A DNA stretch of 32,385 bases from a virus. This document shows, piece by piece, positions 14,761-22,278 of the stretch. Position 1 is the first letter of the stretch; the number at the start of each line of letters is the position of its first letter. The notes below the pieces were generated by a model, which was given only the letters and a program-made list of their open reading frames with translations, was not told the origin of the DNA and searched no databases. The stretch is from IMG/VR virus record IMGVR_UViG_3300031898_000272, positions 1-32,385 of that record, one strand, 5' to 3'. A program made the position numbers and the translations under genes.

Positions 14761-15114
14761 CTACTCGTCCTCGTCTTTTGATTTTCTGCGTGTTGGGAGT
14801 CTTTCTCCGACTTCGCGTAGCACGTCTTTCAGCAGGAAGAGGGCGCCGAAAGTGAAGAGCGAGACGGCGATGTTGAAGATGCAGATTAGCAGTAGCAGGA
14901 AGAGGACTGCTGCTCTTACGAGGACCGGCTTCGAGTGAAGCATTATCTCAATGACGTTTGCCATGGGTTCCTGGAGGAGGGCGATGAGTATCAATGCGCC
15001 AACCAATGAGCCGATGAAAAGCAAAGTCGCATATTTCCTGATGAAGTCGACGCGCACTATGTCAGGTCTGAGGCTAGCTATGCGGAACCTAAGCCCTCTC
15101 TTCTTTTCTTTCAC
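14761..15114 (-). CDS. Membrane protein with RFRIASL N-terminal motif
   Basis: 117 residues from GTG inside the end of the subtilase gene (26-base overlap). Residues 9-15 are RFRIASL, identical to residues 8-14 of the prohead protease. Membrane segments are at about 28-48 (YATLLFIGSLVGALILIALL) and 68-98 (AAVLFLLLLICIFNIAVSLF and on), and the tail is basic then acidic (RRKSKDEDE). The shared tag with the protease suggests common targeting, perhaps to the assembling head or to a membrane. Function unknown. Confidence 0.65.
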   Translation of the reverse strand: MKEKKRGLRFRIASLRPDIVRVDFIRKYATLLFIGSLVGALILIALLQEPMANVIEIMLHSKPVLVRAAVLFLLLLICIFNIAVSLFTFGALFLLKDVLREVGERLPTRRKSKDEDE

Positions 15115-16102
15115 CCTTCATCAACTCGTTGAGCTTGAGATAGGCTCGATAGGCGTTCACCCGCCCATGACCGAACGAGTACTTCTCGTCAAACTTTCTT
15201 CTCGAGAAGAATCGTGCGAGGGAGGCTTTCAGTCGATAGAGGAAGCCGCTCGGGAGAGCTGCGATCTTCGAGATCACAGGCATGTAGGCTTCGTCACAAG
15301 ATTCCAAGATTGCGCGTTTGATTTGGGCCGGTGAGGCTTGTGGGAAGGCCTGCTTCAGCAAGGCGTAGATTCCTGTCACGTGGGGCGTGGCAAAGCTGGT
15401 GAGGTCAAAGAAGCCGTAGTGGTCCCCATGGATATCGCAGGAATGGGTGCCCTGAGCTCTTGCTGCCAGGACCCTATCGCCCGGGGCAACGCAGTCTGGC
15501 TTCACTCGTCCGTCAAGGGTTGGACCTCGAGAGCTTGCTAGGCGTAGCACGTCGCGGTTGTTGACGCATCCAACTGTGATTGCTTCCTCTGCGGCGCCCG
15601 GGCTTCCTATGCTGTAGTGTTCTGGTCCATAGTTTCCAGCCGCGCAGATCACACCGATGCCTTTCTTTTGTGCGATGTAGTCGACTTCTCGGCTGACAGG
15701 ATCCCTTCCATCTGTCACGACATCGCTGACGATGCTGAAGTTTACTGCGTGAACTCCTTGTTCGGCAAGCCATTCAAGTGCGTCGATGAGAATGTCTTCC
15801 TCGGCGGATCCGTCTGCCTGAGTGACCTTTGCGATCGCAAGAGAGGTTTCGTATGCGATTCCTCTCTGCCGCCAGTTTTTCGCGCCTTTGCTTGCGATGA
15901 TGCTGGCGACCGCAGTGTCATGTCCCAGATCGTCTTGAATTCCTTTGGTGCTGAAGTCTTTTGCTGCCAGGATCTTGCCTTCGAGATCATGATGCGTCTG
16001 ATCTATGCCCGTGCCCACTACGCCTACGACTACGCCTTTGCCAGTGACGCCCTGATTCCAGAGCCTTGTGACGCCAAGACGTCTAGCGATGCCATAGGTC
16101 AT
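15089..16102 (-). CDS. Subtilase (S8) family protein with catalytic Asp replaced by Gly
   Basis: 337 residues from the ATG at 16102 (MTYGIARRLGVT); a longer frame to 16201 adds a Ser/Arg-rich segment overlapping the upstream gene and is not favoured. Counting from the longer frame, S8 landmarks are Gly63 in 'VVGVVGTGID' where the family has Asp (DTG), His94 in 'LGHDTAVASI', oxyanion Asn190 in 'CAAGNYGPE', and Ser269 in 'LTSFATPHVTG'. So three of four landmarks remain and the Asp is lost (codon GGC at 16015-16013). The 'HGTH' second His is also changed to Ala. It may be a pseudoprotease, a slow enzyme, or use another acid. The C-terminal region about 305-350 is basic. It follows a propeptide-like gene. 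Confidence 0.8.
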   Translation of the reverse strand: MTYGIARRLGVTRLWNQGVTGKGVVVGVVGTGIDQTHHDLEGKILAAKDFSTKGIQDDLGHDTAVASIIASKGAKNWRQRGIAYETSLAIAKVTQADGSAEEDILIDALEWLAEQGVHAVNFSIVSDVVTDGRDPVSREVDYIAQKKGIGVICAAGNYGPEHYSIGSPGAAEEAITVGCVNNRDVLRLASSRGPTLDGRVKPDCVAPGDRVLAARAQGTHSCDIHGDHYGFFDLTSFATPHVTGIYALLKQAFPQASPAQIKRAILESCDEAYMPVISKIAALPSGFLYRLKASLARFFSRRKFDEKYSFGHGRVNAYRAYLKLNELMKGERKEERA

Positions 16103-16442
16103 ACCCGACCACTCGGAATGGAATTGCTTTCGAGATGTTCTCGATTCGTGGTCCTCTCTCTTGGACGAGCTTGACGACGTCTTCCTCGAAGGCGCTGACA
16201 AGAACCGTGTTCAAGTGTGGGTATGTCTTCAGAAGTTCGAGCCGTGAATCCTTCACAATTTCAGCGTCTTTGGTCTGGATGAAGAATTTGAGTTTGCCTC
16301 TCATGGCTGGCTTGAATTGCGGAGAGAGATGATTTGAGAGAGCGATGCAGCAAGCCTTGACAAGGCACGGACCAATATGAGCCGGTTCGATAAGACAGAT
16401 GGATTTGTCGGCTGTGCTGAAACGGTAGATGCAGTCAGGCAT
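16083..16442 (-). CDS. Subtilisin propeptide/I9 inhibitor-like protein (candidate), separate gene
   Basis: 119 residues, ATG overlapping the upstream stop. Residues 48-110 resemble the I9 propeptide that precedes S8 proteases: strand 'GKLKFFIQTKD', helix, 'HLNTVLVSAFEEDVVKLVQE', then 'RIENISKAIPFRVV', like the 'V(S/A)AxL..E.V..L......V..I' pattern. In ordinary subtilases this runs directly into the mature domain; here the frame stops after 'YDLWHR' and the protease reads on in +1 with a 20-base overlap. Residues 1-45 hold five cysteines (C4, C16, C26, C31, C32), perhaps a metal or disulfide site. It may fold or inhibit the neighbouring subtilase as a separate chaperone. Confidence 0.55.
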   Translation of the reverse strand: MPDCIYRFSTADKSICLIEPAHIGPCLVKACCIALSNHLSPQFKPAMRGKLKFFIQTKDAEIVKDSRLELLKTYPHLNTVLVSAFEEDVVKLVQERGPRIENISKAIPFRVVGYDLWHR

Positions 16443-17190
16443 TCTGCAAAGCCTTCTTCACAAGTAGGCGTCTGCGGATCTCTTCCTCAGTCGTGGGCCT
16501 CTCTGTAGTAACTACAGTTTCCGCTGGTGGAGATGTCTCGGGTTCAGGTTGGGGAGCTGGCTCCTGCAGGGCTGGTTCTGGTTCAGGAGCCAACTCTTCT
16601 TTGACCTGCTGGGCTTCGAGCTTCTCTTCGACCTCTCTCTCGATAATCAGGTTGTAGAGGGCTGACCGGTAGGCGAGGAAGAACATGGCACTGGACCAGA
16701 GGATGGTTGCGAACCACCACCAGGGCACGTAGATCTTGCCGACCCAGATTCCGCCAAAGGGCCATGTGGTCCAGATTCCAGGCTTCAAAGTCTCAAACTC
16801 ATGGTAGACAAAGTAAGCCATGTCAAGGATCAAGCATGCCATAGCGAAGTTGCCGAGTGCCGTGAAGACAAGGTAGCGCTTCTTCTGTCTGAACATGCGA
16901 TGAATCTTGATCAGCCCGAAGGAGAATGTGACCGCGAGAGTCATGATGGCAAAGACAAGCTGATAGTAGCTGAACTGTTTCCACCAGACGAGGCGGACCC
17001 ACCAAGGCAGATGCCCATACTTACCTTCGTACAAGGTCCAGAACGGTGCGATTGCGCTAGCTTCAATCCAGCCGTAGGTCCATGCGAAGATGAAAGTACA
17101 TATGATCATGGAGAGCTGCTCTAAGTGCGCGTCCATGACCTCATCTACTTTCTCACGTGCCAGGCTAGCTACGCGATAGACTAGGCTCAA
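16435..17190 (-). CDS. Four-helix membrane protein with YRVASL N-terminus and Pro/Glu tail
   Basis: 251 residues from TTG (MSLVYRVASLAREKV). Four membrane segments: about 27-45, 74-96, 106-129 and 155-175, rich in Trp and Phe. The C-terminus 198-232 is a proline/glutamate spacer (PEPEPALQEPAPQPEPETSP), followed by a basic helix (EEEIRRRLLVKKALQ). Residues 5-10 (YRVASL) resemble the RFRIASL tag of the prohead protease and the 117-residue membrane protein. It is the first gene of the long minus-strand module. A membrane protein heading a head-tail operon is unusual; role unknown. Confidence 0.65.
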   Translation of the reverse strand: MSLVYRVASLAREKVDEVMDAHLEQLSMIICTFIFAWTYGWIEASAIAPFWTLYEGKYGHLPWWVRLVWWKQFSYYQLVFAIMTLAVTFSFGLIKIHRMFRQKKRYLVFTALGNFAMACLILDMAYFVYHEFETLKPGIWTTWPFGGIWVGKIYVPWWWFATILWSSAMFFLAYRSALYNLIIEREVEEKLEAQQVKEELAPEPEPALQEPAPQPEPETSPPAETVVTTERPTTEEEIRRRLLVKKALQNA

Positions 17191-17228
17191 AGGTCAAACC
17201 CTTATGTGGCATTTGAAGAGAGGAATTG

Positions 17229-18041
17229 ATGGAGCAGATGGAGCCCTTGAAAGTTGTCAGGAAGCAGTGGAATGAAGCTGCTCGGAGCTGGGTCGAATTC
17301 ATTAGAAGTGGCAAGAACTACTATTCTGAATTCTTGAATGGCCCTGCGTTGAGGCGGGCGATGGGGAAGGTTGAAGGGAAGCAGGTCCTTGATATTGGCT
17401 GTGGCGAGGGCTACTTCTCAAGGTTGTTCGCGAGGTTAGGCGCGAAGGTCACAGCGGTCGACATTAGTGAGAACCTGATTAGGGCAGCTATCGAGGAAGA
17501 GGAGAGATACCCTCTTGGAATCAGATACATCGTCTCTGATGCAGCAGATCTGCGCATGCTAGAGTCTCATAGCTTCGACGCAGCATTCTGCTACATGGCC
17601 TTGCATGACATAGAGGACTACGAAGGGGCCATATCTGAAGCGTCGCGCATTCTGAAGGCAGGTGCAAAATTCGTCATTGTGATGGAGCATCCCTGCTTCA
17701 ACACCCGCTCTATGGATGGGAAGATGCTCGCTGGCTGGGTGACACAGGTGGGTGCTGACGGGTCGAAGGAACACCTGTACTATCGCGCTGAGAACTACCT
17801 TCAGAGGCATAGTTACACTTTCGAGTGGAAGCACGATAGGCTACCGTCTAGTTTCGTCACTACTGGCTTTCACAGGACACTTTCAGACTACTTCAACGCA
17901 CTCACAAGTCGCGGATTCATCGTGACTAGACTTGAGGAGCCTCAGCCCTTAGAAGAGGGAGTCAGAGTTCATCCTCCGATGAGGAAACATTACAGGGTCC
18001 CTCTCTCCATAGTATTTGAATCTATGAGGATCTCGGAATAG
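17229..18041 (+). CDS. Class I SAM-dependent methyltransferase
   Basis: 270 residues from the ATG at 17229, chosen over the TTG three bases earlier because GAGAGG lies 5-6 bases before it. Rossmann motif I is 'VLDIGCGEGYFSRLFARLGA' (about 53-72), acidic end of strand 2 'VTAVDISENLIRAA', motif post-II 'YIVSDAADLRML', and 'FDAAFCYMALHDIEDYEGAI', 'ILKAGAKFVIVMEHPCF' for strands 4-5. It looks like small-molecule or lipid methyltransferases of cells rather than a DNA enzyme (no NPPY). It is alone on the plus strand, divergent from the structural operon, so it is probably an acquired accessory gene. Substrate unknown. Confidence 0.85.
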   Translation: MEQMEPLKVVRKQWNEAARSWVEFIRSGKNYYSEFLNGPALRRAMGKVEGKQVLDIGCGEGYFSRLFARLGAKVTAVDISENLIRAAIEEEERYPLGIRYIVSDAADLRMLESHSFDAAFCYMALHDIEDYEGAISEASRILKAGAKFVIVMEHPCFNTRSMDGKMLAGWVTQVGADGSKEHLYYRAENYLQRHSYTFEWKHDRLPSSFVTTGFHRTLSDYFNALTSRGFIVTRLEEPQPLEEGVRVHPPMRKHYRVPLSIVFESMRISE

Positions 18042-18080
18042 TGCCGGTTTGACGCTGATTTGAGGCAACGAGACTTAGGA

Positions 18081-18374
18081 TTAGGCGGCTTCAGCTGTTC
18101 GTTTGCCGAAGTAGAAGCCTACGATCGCTGAGACGATTGGCACTAGGATCTGTATGACTGCGGTCATGGCTTCGGTGCTTGTCGCTTTGACTAGAGCGTA
18201 GATGATTGCAGCCGCCAAAGTGAAGGCGAAGACTAGGGCTAGGATTCCTTGCACATCGCTGATGCGTGAGATGTCTTGGGCGATCTTGTAGAGAGTGACT
18301 TCCCTTCTGACTGGCTGTGGTTCGCTGGCGACATGGTACTTCTGCATGAAGGGGCGCCATCGCTTCTTACTCAA
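18081..18374 (-). CDS. Small two-helix membrane protein
   Basis: 97 residues. The N-terminal 35 residues are soluble and basic (MSKKRWRPFMQKYH), followed by two hydrophobic segments, about 42-64 (GILALVFAFTLAAAIIYALV) and 71-90 (VIQILVPIVSAIVGFYFGKR). The start overlaps the stop of the zinc protein upstream (18371-18374, ATGA), so they are co-translated. The helical hairpin is compatible with a holin or a viral envelope-type protein, but no lysin has been recognised in the window. It is convergent with the methyltransferase gene. Confidence 0.65.
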   Translation of the reverse strand: MSKKRWRPFMQKYHVASEPQPVRREVTLYKIAQDISRISDVQGILALVFAFTLAAAIIYALVKATSTEAMTAVIQILVPIVSAIVGFYFGKRTAEAA

Positions 18375-18718
18375 AACTCCTCACCGCAAACATGGCAGTA
18401 CTTTGATTCTGGCAGCGGCGCCTTTGCACCGCAGGACGGGCAGGTTTTCTCCTTCGATGTCTCAGGCTCCGGCTCAGGCACCCTTTCAGGAAGGACGACC
18501 GGCATGGGCTCATGGAATGTCTCTGCCTTGATGAGGCTGATGAGAACGTTAAGCCATTTCTCCTTGCGGACATAGATCTTGCAGCTAGCGTCGCATTTGA
18601 CGCCGACCACGTCGCAGATCCCTTTCTCCTTCACCTTCTCGCATGCCGTATCCAGCTCGAAGAACCTTCCAACCGCTTCTTCCAAAGCCTTAGCGAACTC
18701 GCTGTTCTCCAATTCCAT
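18371..18718 (-). CDS. Protein with C-terminal zinc ribbon
   Basis: 115 residues. The N-terminal part is helical (MELENSEFAKALEEAVGRFF) with two more cysteine groups (C26, C35, C42, C46). A Pro/Glu linker (PERVPEPEPETSKEK) leads to a double zinc knuckle C93-PSCG-C96 and C108-HVCG-C111. Such ribbons bind nucleic acid or protein in archaea. It begins one base after the stop of the upstream frame and overlaps the membrane gene, forming a three-gene set. No closer assignment is possible. Confidence 0.7.
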   Translation of the reverse strand: MELENSEFAKALEEAVGRFFELDTACEKVKEKGICDVVGVKCDASCKIYVRKEKWLNVLISLIKAETFHEPMPVVLPERVPEPEPETSKEKTCPSCGAKAPLPESKYCHVCGEEF

Positions 18719-18719
18719 T

Positions 18720-19109
18720 TCATATCACTCTAAACAGGCGTGGATGCAGGTAGCGACCTCCCTGTCCGACCAGCACATCGCCTCGCCCCACATCAAGGAT
18801 CTCGGACCCGGCTAGGGCTACTTTCTCGTCGACTTCTTGGTCGTCGAAGGCGCCGGACATGATTCTGATTCTCTCAAGCTGGCGCGTCGTCAGCTTTCTT
18901 TCACGTATCTCGTTCCGCTGATCCCTAGAAGGGCTCGAATGCCTCGGTTCCGAGAGAAGTCTTATCCAGGCGTGAAACCACTTCGGAGTCTCAGTTCTCT
19001 GTCGAGGGTTGGTTCTGATCTGATGCCATAGCTGTCGAGAATTAGCCATCGAGGTCCAGACCCTCAGAAGGGCGGAGACTACAGGCCGGAATGCATCCGC
19101 CTGATTCAT
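18720..19109 (-). CDS. Unknown protein, start uncertain
   Basis: 129 residues from the first ATG, or 109 from the ATG at 19049 (MANSRQLWHQIRTNP). The composition is basic and Arg-rich, with a more protein-like C-terminus (LTTRQLERIRIMSGAFDDQE, EILDVGRGDVLVGQGGRYLH). Support comes from spacing: its TGA is one base before the next ATG, the pattern of true genes here. There is no recognisable domain. It is divergent from the RHH gene at 19152, so the 40-110 bases between hold promoters for both directions. Confidence 0.45.
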   Translation of the reverse strand: MNQADAFRPVVSALLRVWTSMANSRQLWHQIRTNPRQRTETPKWFHAWIRLLSEPRHSSPSRDQRNEIRERKLTTRQLERIRIMSGAFDDQEVDEKVALAGSEILDVGRGDVLVGQGGRYLHPRLFRVI

Positions 19110-19151
19110 TGTCGCTGTCGGTGTTCGAAATAGATAAGTGCATGCGCTACG

Positions 19152-19364
19152 ATGCGTTACGTCGTATCGACAGTGTCGAACGAGCTATCGGAAACATTCA
19201 CCTTTCGACTCTCTAAGAGAGATGCTGAGCTACTGCGGAGGATCAGCGAGGCGAAGGGAATAGATGCAAGCGACTTCGTCCGAGAAGCCGTAAGAAAAAG
19301 ATTCGCTGAACTGGCTTTCCTAAGCGAAGATGAAAAGAAGGCACTCGGTGTCGTCTTGCAGTAG
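19152..19364 (+). CDS. RHH transcription regulator (candidate controller of the R-M operon)
   Basis: 70 residues. Strand 'ETFTFRLSKRD' then helices 'RDAELLRRISEAKGI' and 'DASDFVREAVRKRFAEL' form a typical ribbon-helix-helix dimer unit. It lies 28 bases before the restriction endonuclease-like gene on the same strand, so it may act as its repressor or controller, similar in role to C proteins, which are usually helix-turn-helix. The ATG is in the second copy of a 10-bp near-repeat (ATGCGCTACG, ATGCGTTACG at 19142-19161). An internal GTG at 19170 is a possible alternative start. Confidence 0.75.
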   Translation: MRYVVSTVSNELSETFTFRLSKRDAELLRRISEAKGIDASDFVREAVRKRFAELAFLSEDEKKALGVVLQ

Positions 19365-19392
19365 GCACATTTACAGATGGAGAGAGAACTAA

Positions 19393-20559
19393 GTGGGCCA
19401 CGATCTCCAAGACAGGAAGTTGATCTTGCTCGAAGACGACACTGACGCATCAGTACGTAGACTCAAGGACATTCTTGAAAGCCCACTCGGCCTAGCGAAG
19501 GCCCTAGTATGTCTCTCATTCAGTAAGGACCAGTCACAAGGTCTCTTGAGCGCCAAAGGAAAACTAGATAGCATAAAGAAAATGGCCGCTGGCTTATCAA
19601 GCGCGGAGGCGAAATCCGGCTACAAAGTGGCTGATTATGCTATCTATCTATTCGCCTTTCAGCAGTTCTTTCACAGTTCGTACAGAGCTCGTCAAGGAAA
19701 CGTTTTGGAAGCCGTGATCAGGACAATACTCACCGACTCGAAGACCGATGTCTACAGAAAAAGGGATCACAGATCCGCTCTCAAGAATCGACTAGGCATA
19801 GTAACAAGCAGCAACCATGACTTAGACATCATGGCCCGGAGCGAATCAGAATACCTTATGGTTCAAATAAGATCTAGGGACGACACGGGCGGTACCACCG
19901 CTAAAGGCTCACTGGTCGAACTACCTAGAGATATTCTGAGAGAAACGACCGATATTCGCTCACCTATTAGATACGTAGTCTATGTGTGGGAGCCTCTGCA
20001 GGAAAATCAAAAGCAGTCGCTTATTCGCAAAATGCTTGGAGAGCTACATGGATACGGTATGCCAATAGAGTTTGAGGCAAAGCTAGACCTCGGGCAACCA
20101 GTAAAGATCCATGACAAGATTGAGCTTCAACTCGCTTATGGACCAGAACAGTTCTCAGAGATCCTTCTTCAATTCACCAAGAACCCTCAAGTAAGACAGG
20201 CGTTCGAGGAGACCGTGCGTTTTGTCGGCGAGTGGGACGACCTCTGGTTATCCTATGCCATTGCCTCGTTAGAGCTTGAACGTCTAACAATAAGAAACAA
20301 GTCAAATTTCCAGCTCTTGGACGAAATATTGCGATCAAACAATATCGTCTTCTCTAGCGGGGACTTGCGTTACTACCTTGATACAAGCGTAACTTACGCA
20401 CTGCAACTACTGCCAAGGTGGACTGATGCCACACTTCCAGTGAGTTCACCTGCAGACCAGCTTACCTATATTAGGGACCTGATTCTGTTGAGGATGATCT
20501 ACCACAAGATACATAAGGAATGCCCGTCCATAACCGAACAATTTCGCAGGGCCACCTAG
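19393..20559 (+). CDS. Type II restriction endonuclease-like protein
   Basis: 388 residues from GTG. The centre holds an endonuclease-like core: 'SSNHDLDIMARS' (Asp143, Asp145), strand 'YLMVQIRSRDDTGGTTAKGS' (Q158-x-R160, Asp163/164, Lys171) and helix 'LVELPRDILRE'. The arrangement of acidic residues, a strand with Q-I-R-S and a glycine-rich loop fits a divergent PD-(D/E)XK enzyme, possibly of the group cutting CCGG-centred sites, though I cannot confirm this. A methyltransferase gene starts two bases after its stop, which is strong context for an R-M pair. The C-terminal 150 residues are helical. Confidence 0.7.
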   Translation: MGHDLQDRKLILLEDDTDASVRRLKDILESPLGLAKALVCLSFSKDQSQGLLSAKGKLDSIKKMAAGLSSAEAKSGYKVADYAIYLFAFQQFFHSSYRARQGNVLEAVIRTILTDSKTDVYRKRDHRSALKNRLGIVTSSNHDLDIMARSESEYLMVQIRSRDDTGGTTAKGSLVELPRDILRETTDIRSPIRYVVYVWEPLQENQKQSLIRKMLGELHGYGMPIEFEAKLDLGQPVKIHDKIELQLAYGPEQFSEILLQFTKNPQVRQAFEETVRFVGEWDDLWLSYAIASLELERLTIRNKSNFQLLDEILRSNNIVFSSGDLRYYLDTSVTYALQLLPRWTDATLPVSSPADQLTYIRDLILLRMIYHKIHKECPSITEQFRRAT

Positions 20560-20561
20560 TC

Positions 20562-21797
20562 ATGGTGCAGACAAGATTCGAAGATCTCCAAGAACCCCCC
20601 AAGAGTCCAAGGGAGGAATTGGTGTCTTTCAGGAATTTGGTTCCTGAAATTCCTTCGACCACTTATGCCTCACACGGCATGTACTACTACCCCGCCAGAT
20701 TCATTCCCCAAGTCGTTAGATGGTCGATCGAAAAGTATACTTCGCCGGGAGATTGGATCATCGATCCATTCGCTGGGTCAGGAACAGTTTGCGTAGAAGC
20801 CCAAATCACTAACAGGCATTCTGTGAATCTTGACCTTAGTCCTATGCTCGAACACCTAGTGGCGGCTAAGACGTTCCGAGATGGTTCTTGGGAGGAAATA
20901 CGATCAATCAGTGAACGGGTTATTGGAAGCCACAGGTCGTACACTCCTATATGGTCCCGAATACAGTATTGGCATCCCAAGGAATTTCTTGCCGTCCTAA
21001 GCAAAATGTGGGGTGGGTACTATGAGAACCCGCATCCACTTGTCTTGATTGCCCTGCTACGGACCACAAAGCAATTCTCGTATGCTGATGACACAGTGCC
21101 CAAACTTTTCAAATCCAGGGACAAGACGCTCGCAGTAAGACATGTCTTGACAACGGATTACCAGATGGCAATCAGAGATTTCTTCATGGCCGCTCTGCGG
21201 GAAAGCTACGAATCATCGCGATCTTTCCAGAAATACTACAGGGGCGGGGAAATGACAGCAAAAGGGAACATCGATCTTCTCACGCATGAATTCGACGACA
21301 GGCAATATCGTCTTCTTGTCACGTCGCCTCCGTATGGCATCGCTCATGAATACATCAGGAGCGTCAAGCTAGAACTTGCTTGGCTTGGATACTCCGACAG
21401 GCAAATAACTGAGCTCATCAACAGAGAGATACCTTACAATCGAAATCCTCCAAGCATCGAGATAAGCTCAAGGGCATTTAGATCAGCTTTCGCTAAGGTA
21501 GAATCCCACGTAGCTAAGCACTGCAATACCTACTTCAGATCGGTTCTATTTGCTCTTGAGAAAGTCATGCGCAAACTACAGGCTGGTGGGATTGCCGCCA
21601 TTTTTGTTGGCAATGCAACCTTTTCTGGAGTGGAGTTTCCCTTTCACCAGATATTTCGTGAACACCTCGGCTCTAGAGGATTCACCTACGAAAGACTCTT
21701 GGTCGACAGAATCAAAGGAAGAAGACTCTTCAGAGGCAGACAGAACCCTTCGCCAAACGGCATCTCGTCAGAGTACCTCTTGGTGCTGAAGAAATGA
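20562..21797 (+). CDS. DNA amino-methyltransferase (N4-C or N6-A) of an R-M system
   Basis: 411 residues from the ATG at 20562, two bases after the endonuclease stop; an earlier in-frame ATG at 20520 would overlap and is not favoured. Motifs: 'YASHGMYYYPARFIPQVVRW', motif I 'IIDPFAGSGTVCVEA' (68-75 core), then 'VNLDLSPM', and catalytic motif IV 'VTSPPYGIAHEYIR' (254-259). The order I then IV with a 180-residue segment between, and SPPY, is typical of amino-methyltransferases of this type; the segment likely holds the target-recognition domain. It would protect viral DNA against its partner nuclease. It is distinct from the Dam-type enzyme at 11.5 kb. Confidence 0.88.
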   Translation: MVQTRFEDLQEPPKSPREELVSFRNLVPEIPSTTYASHGMYYYPARFIPQVVRWSIEKYTSPGDWIIDPFAGSGTVCVEAQITNRHSVNLDLSPMLEHLVAAKTFRDGSWEEIRSISERVIGSHRSYTPIWSRIQYWHPKEFLAVLSKMWGGYYENPHPLVLIALLRTTKQFSYADDTVPKLFKSRDKTLAVRHVLTTDYQMAIRDFFMAALRESYESSRSFQKYYRGGEMTAKGNIDLLTHEFDDRQYRLLVTSPPYGIAHEYIRSVKLELAWLGYSDRQITELINREIPYNRNPPSIEISSRAFRSAFAKVESHVAKHCNTYFRSVLFALEKVMRKLQAGGIAAIFVGNATFSGVEFPFHQIFREHLGSRGFTYERLLVDRIKGRRLFRGRQNPSPNGISSEYLLVLKK

Positions 21798-21857
21798 TGT
21801 GCCACACTACCGACCAAGAAGCATCGTGATTGACGTCGAAGGAGAAGATTACCAACT

Positions 21858-22100
21858 ATGAGTGTTTCAGGGGCTCGTAGGGCCAAGGAACTCACTGAGA
21901 GATACACTGAGATTATGTACGGTGGCAAGAAGGAGCAGTTGGTCAAGTCTGCGACTCGTACTATGTTCTGTCCTAGATGTGGGTCTTATGTTCCACCGCT
22001 TTCGAGGTGCGGAAAATGTGGGTATCAGTCAGAGGAATATCGAGGTAACAGAGGAACATCGACGAGCAGAAAGACCAAGACAGATGATATCAGAACCTGA
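21858..22100 (+). CDS. Zinc-ribbon protein
   Basis: 80 residues, ATG with AAGGAGA about 14 bases upstream. The N-terminal 35 residues are helical (ARRAKELTERYTEIMYGGKK). Cys38-PRC-Cys41 and Cys51-GKC-Cys54 form a compact zinc ribbon (FCPRCGSYVPPLSRCGKCGY), close to archaeal transcription-factor ribbons such as TFS/RpoM N-terminal knuckles. The tail is basic and polar. It follows the R-M methyltransferase by 60 bases in the same direction. A regulatory role is plausible but not shown. Confidence 0.7.
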   Translation: MSVSGARRAKELTERYTEIMYGGKKEQLVKSATRTMFCPRCGSYVPPLSRCGKCGYQSEEYRGNRGTSTSRKTKTDDIRT

Positions 22101-22278
22101 TATGACAAGGCGACGTGTTGGTCGTTGGCGAATGGGCCCGAAAAGGTCCTACTACAGAGATAAGGGCGAGAAGGTCATTTAGGGCAACTAGACCTCCTAT
22201 TAGAGAGTACGTGGTTCGCAGGACCCAGCGGTTATTAGGAACCGATAAATTACACCTGGCAGTGTTTATCCACAACTG
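22101..22278 (+). other. Intergenic region with a 26-codon basic frame
   Basis: This gap after the zinc-ribbon gene holds a 26-codon frame (MTRRRVGRWRMGPKRSYYRD and on), too short to call a gene with confidence, and the TATA-like element noted separately. I looked for a tRNA in the stretch around GTGGTTCGCAGGACCC and could not fold one. Confidence 0.3.
22243..22252 (+). promoter_or_regulatory. TATA-like element for the 22279 gene
   Basis: CGATAAATTA lies about 27-36 bases before the TTG at 22279. Archaeal TATA boxes are centred about 26 bases before the transcription start, so this places the start close to the codon, giving a short-leader or leaderless message. It is the most A/T-rich stretch in this gap. 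Confidence 0.45.

Noticed and set aside
16103-16201. 33-residue N-terminal extension of the subtilase
   Set aside because: Ser/Arg-rich and lies wholly inside the propeptide-like gene; family alignment begins near the ATG at 16102.
22180-22240. Possible tRNA around GTGGTTCGCAGGACCC
   Set aside because: No matching acceptor stem or anticodon arm could be formed; the similarity is limited to a T-loop-like string.
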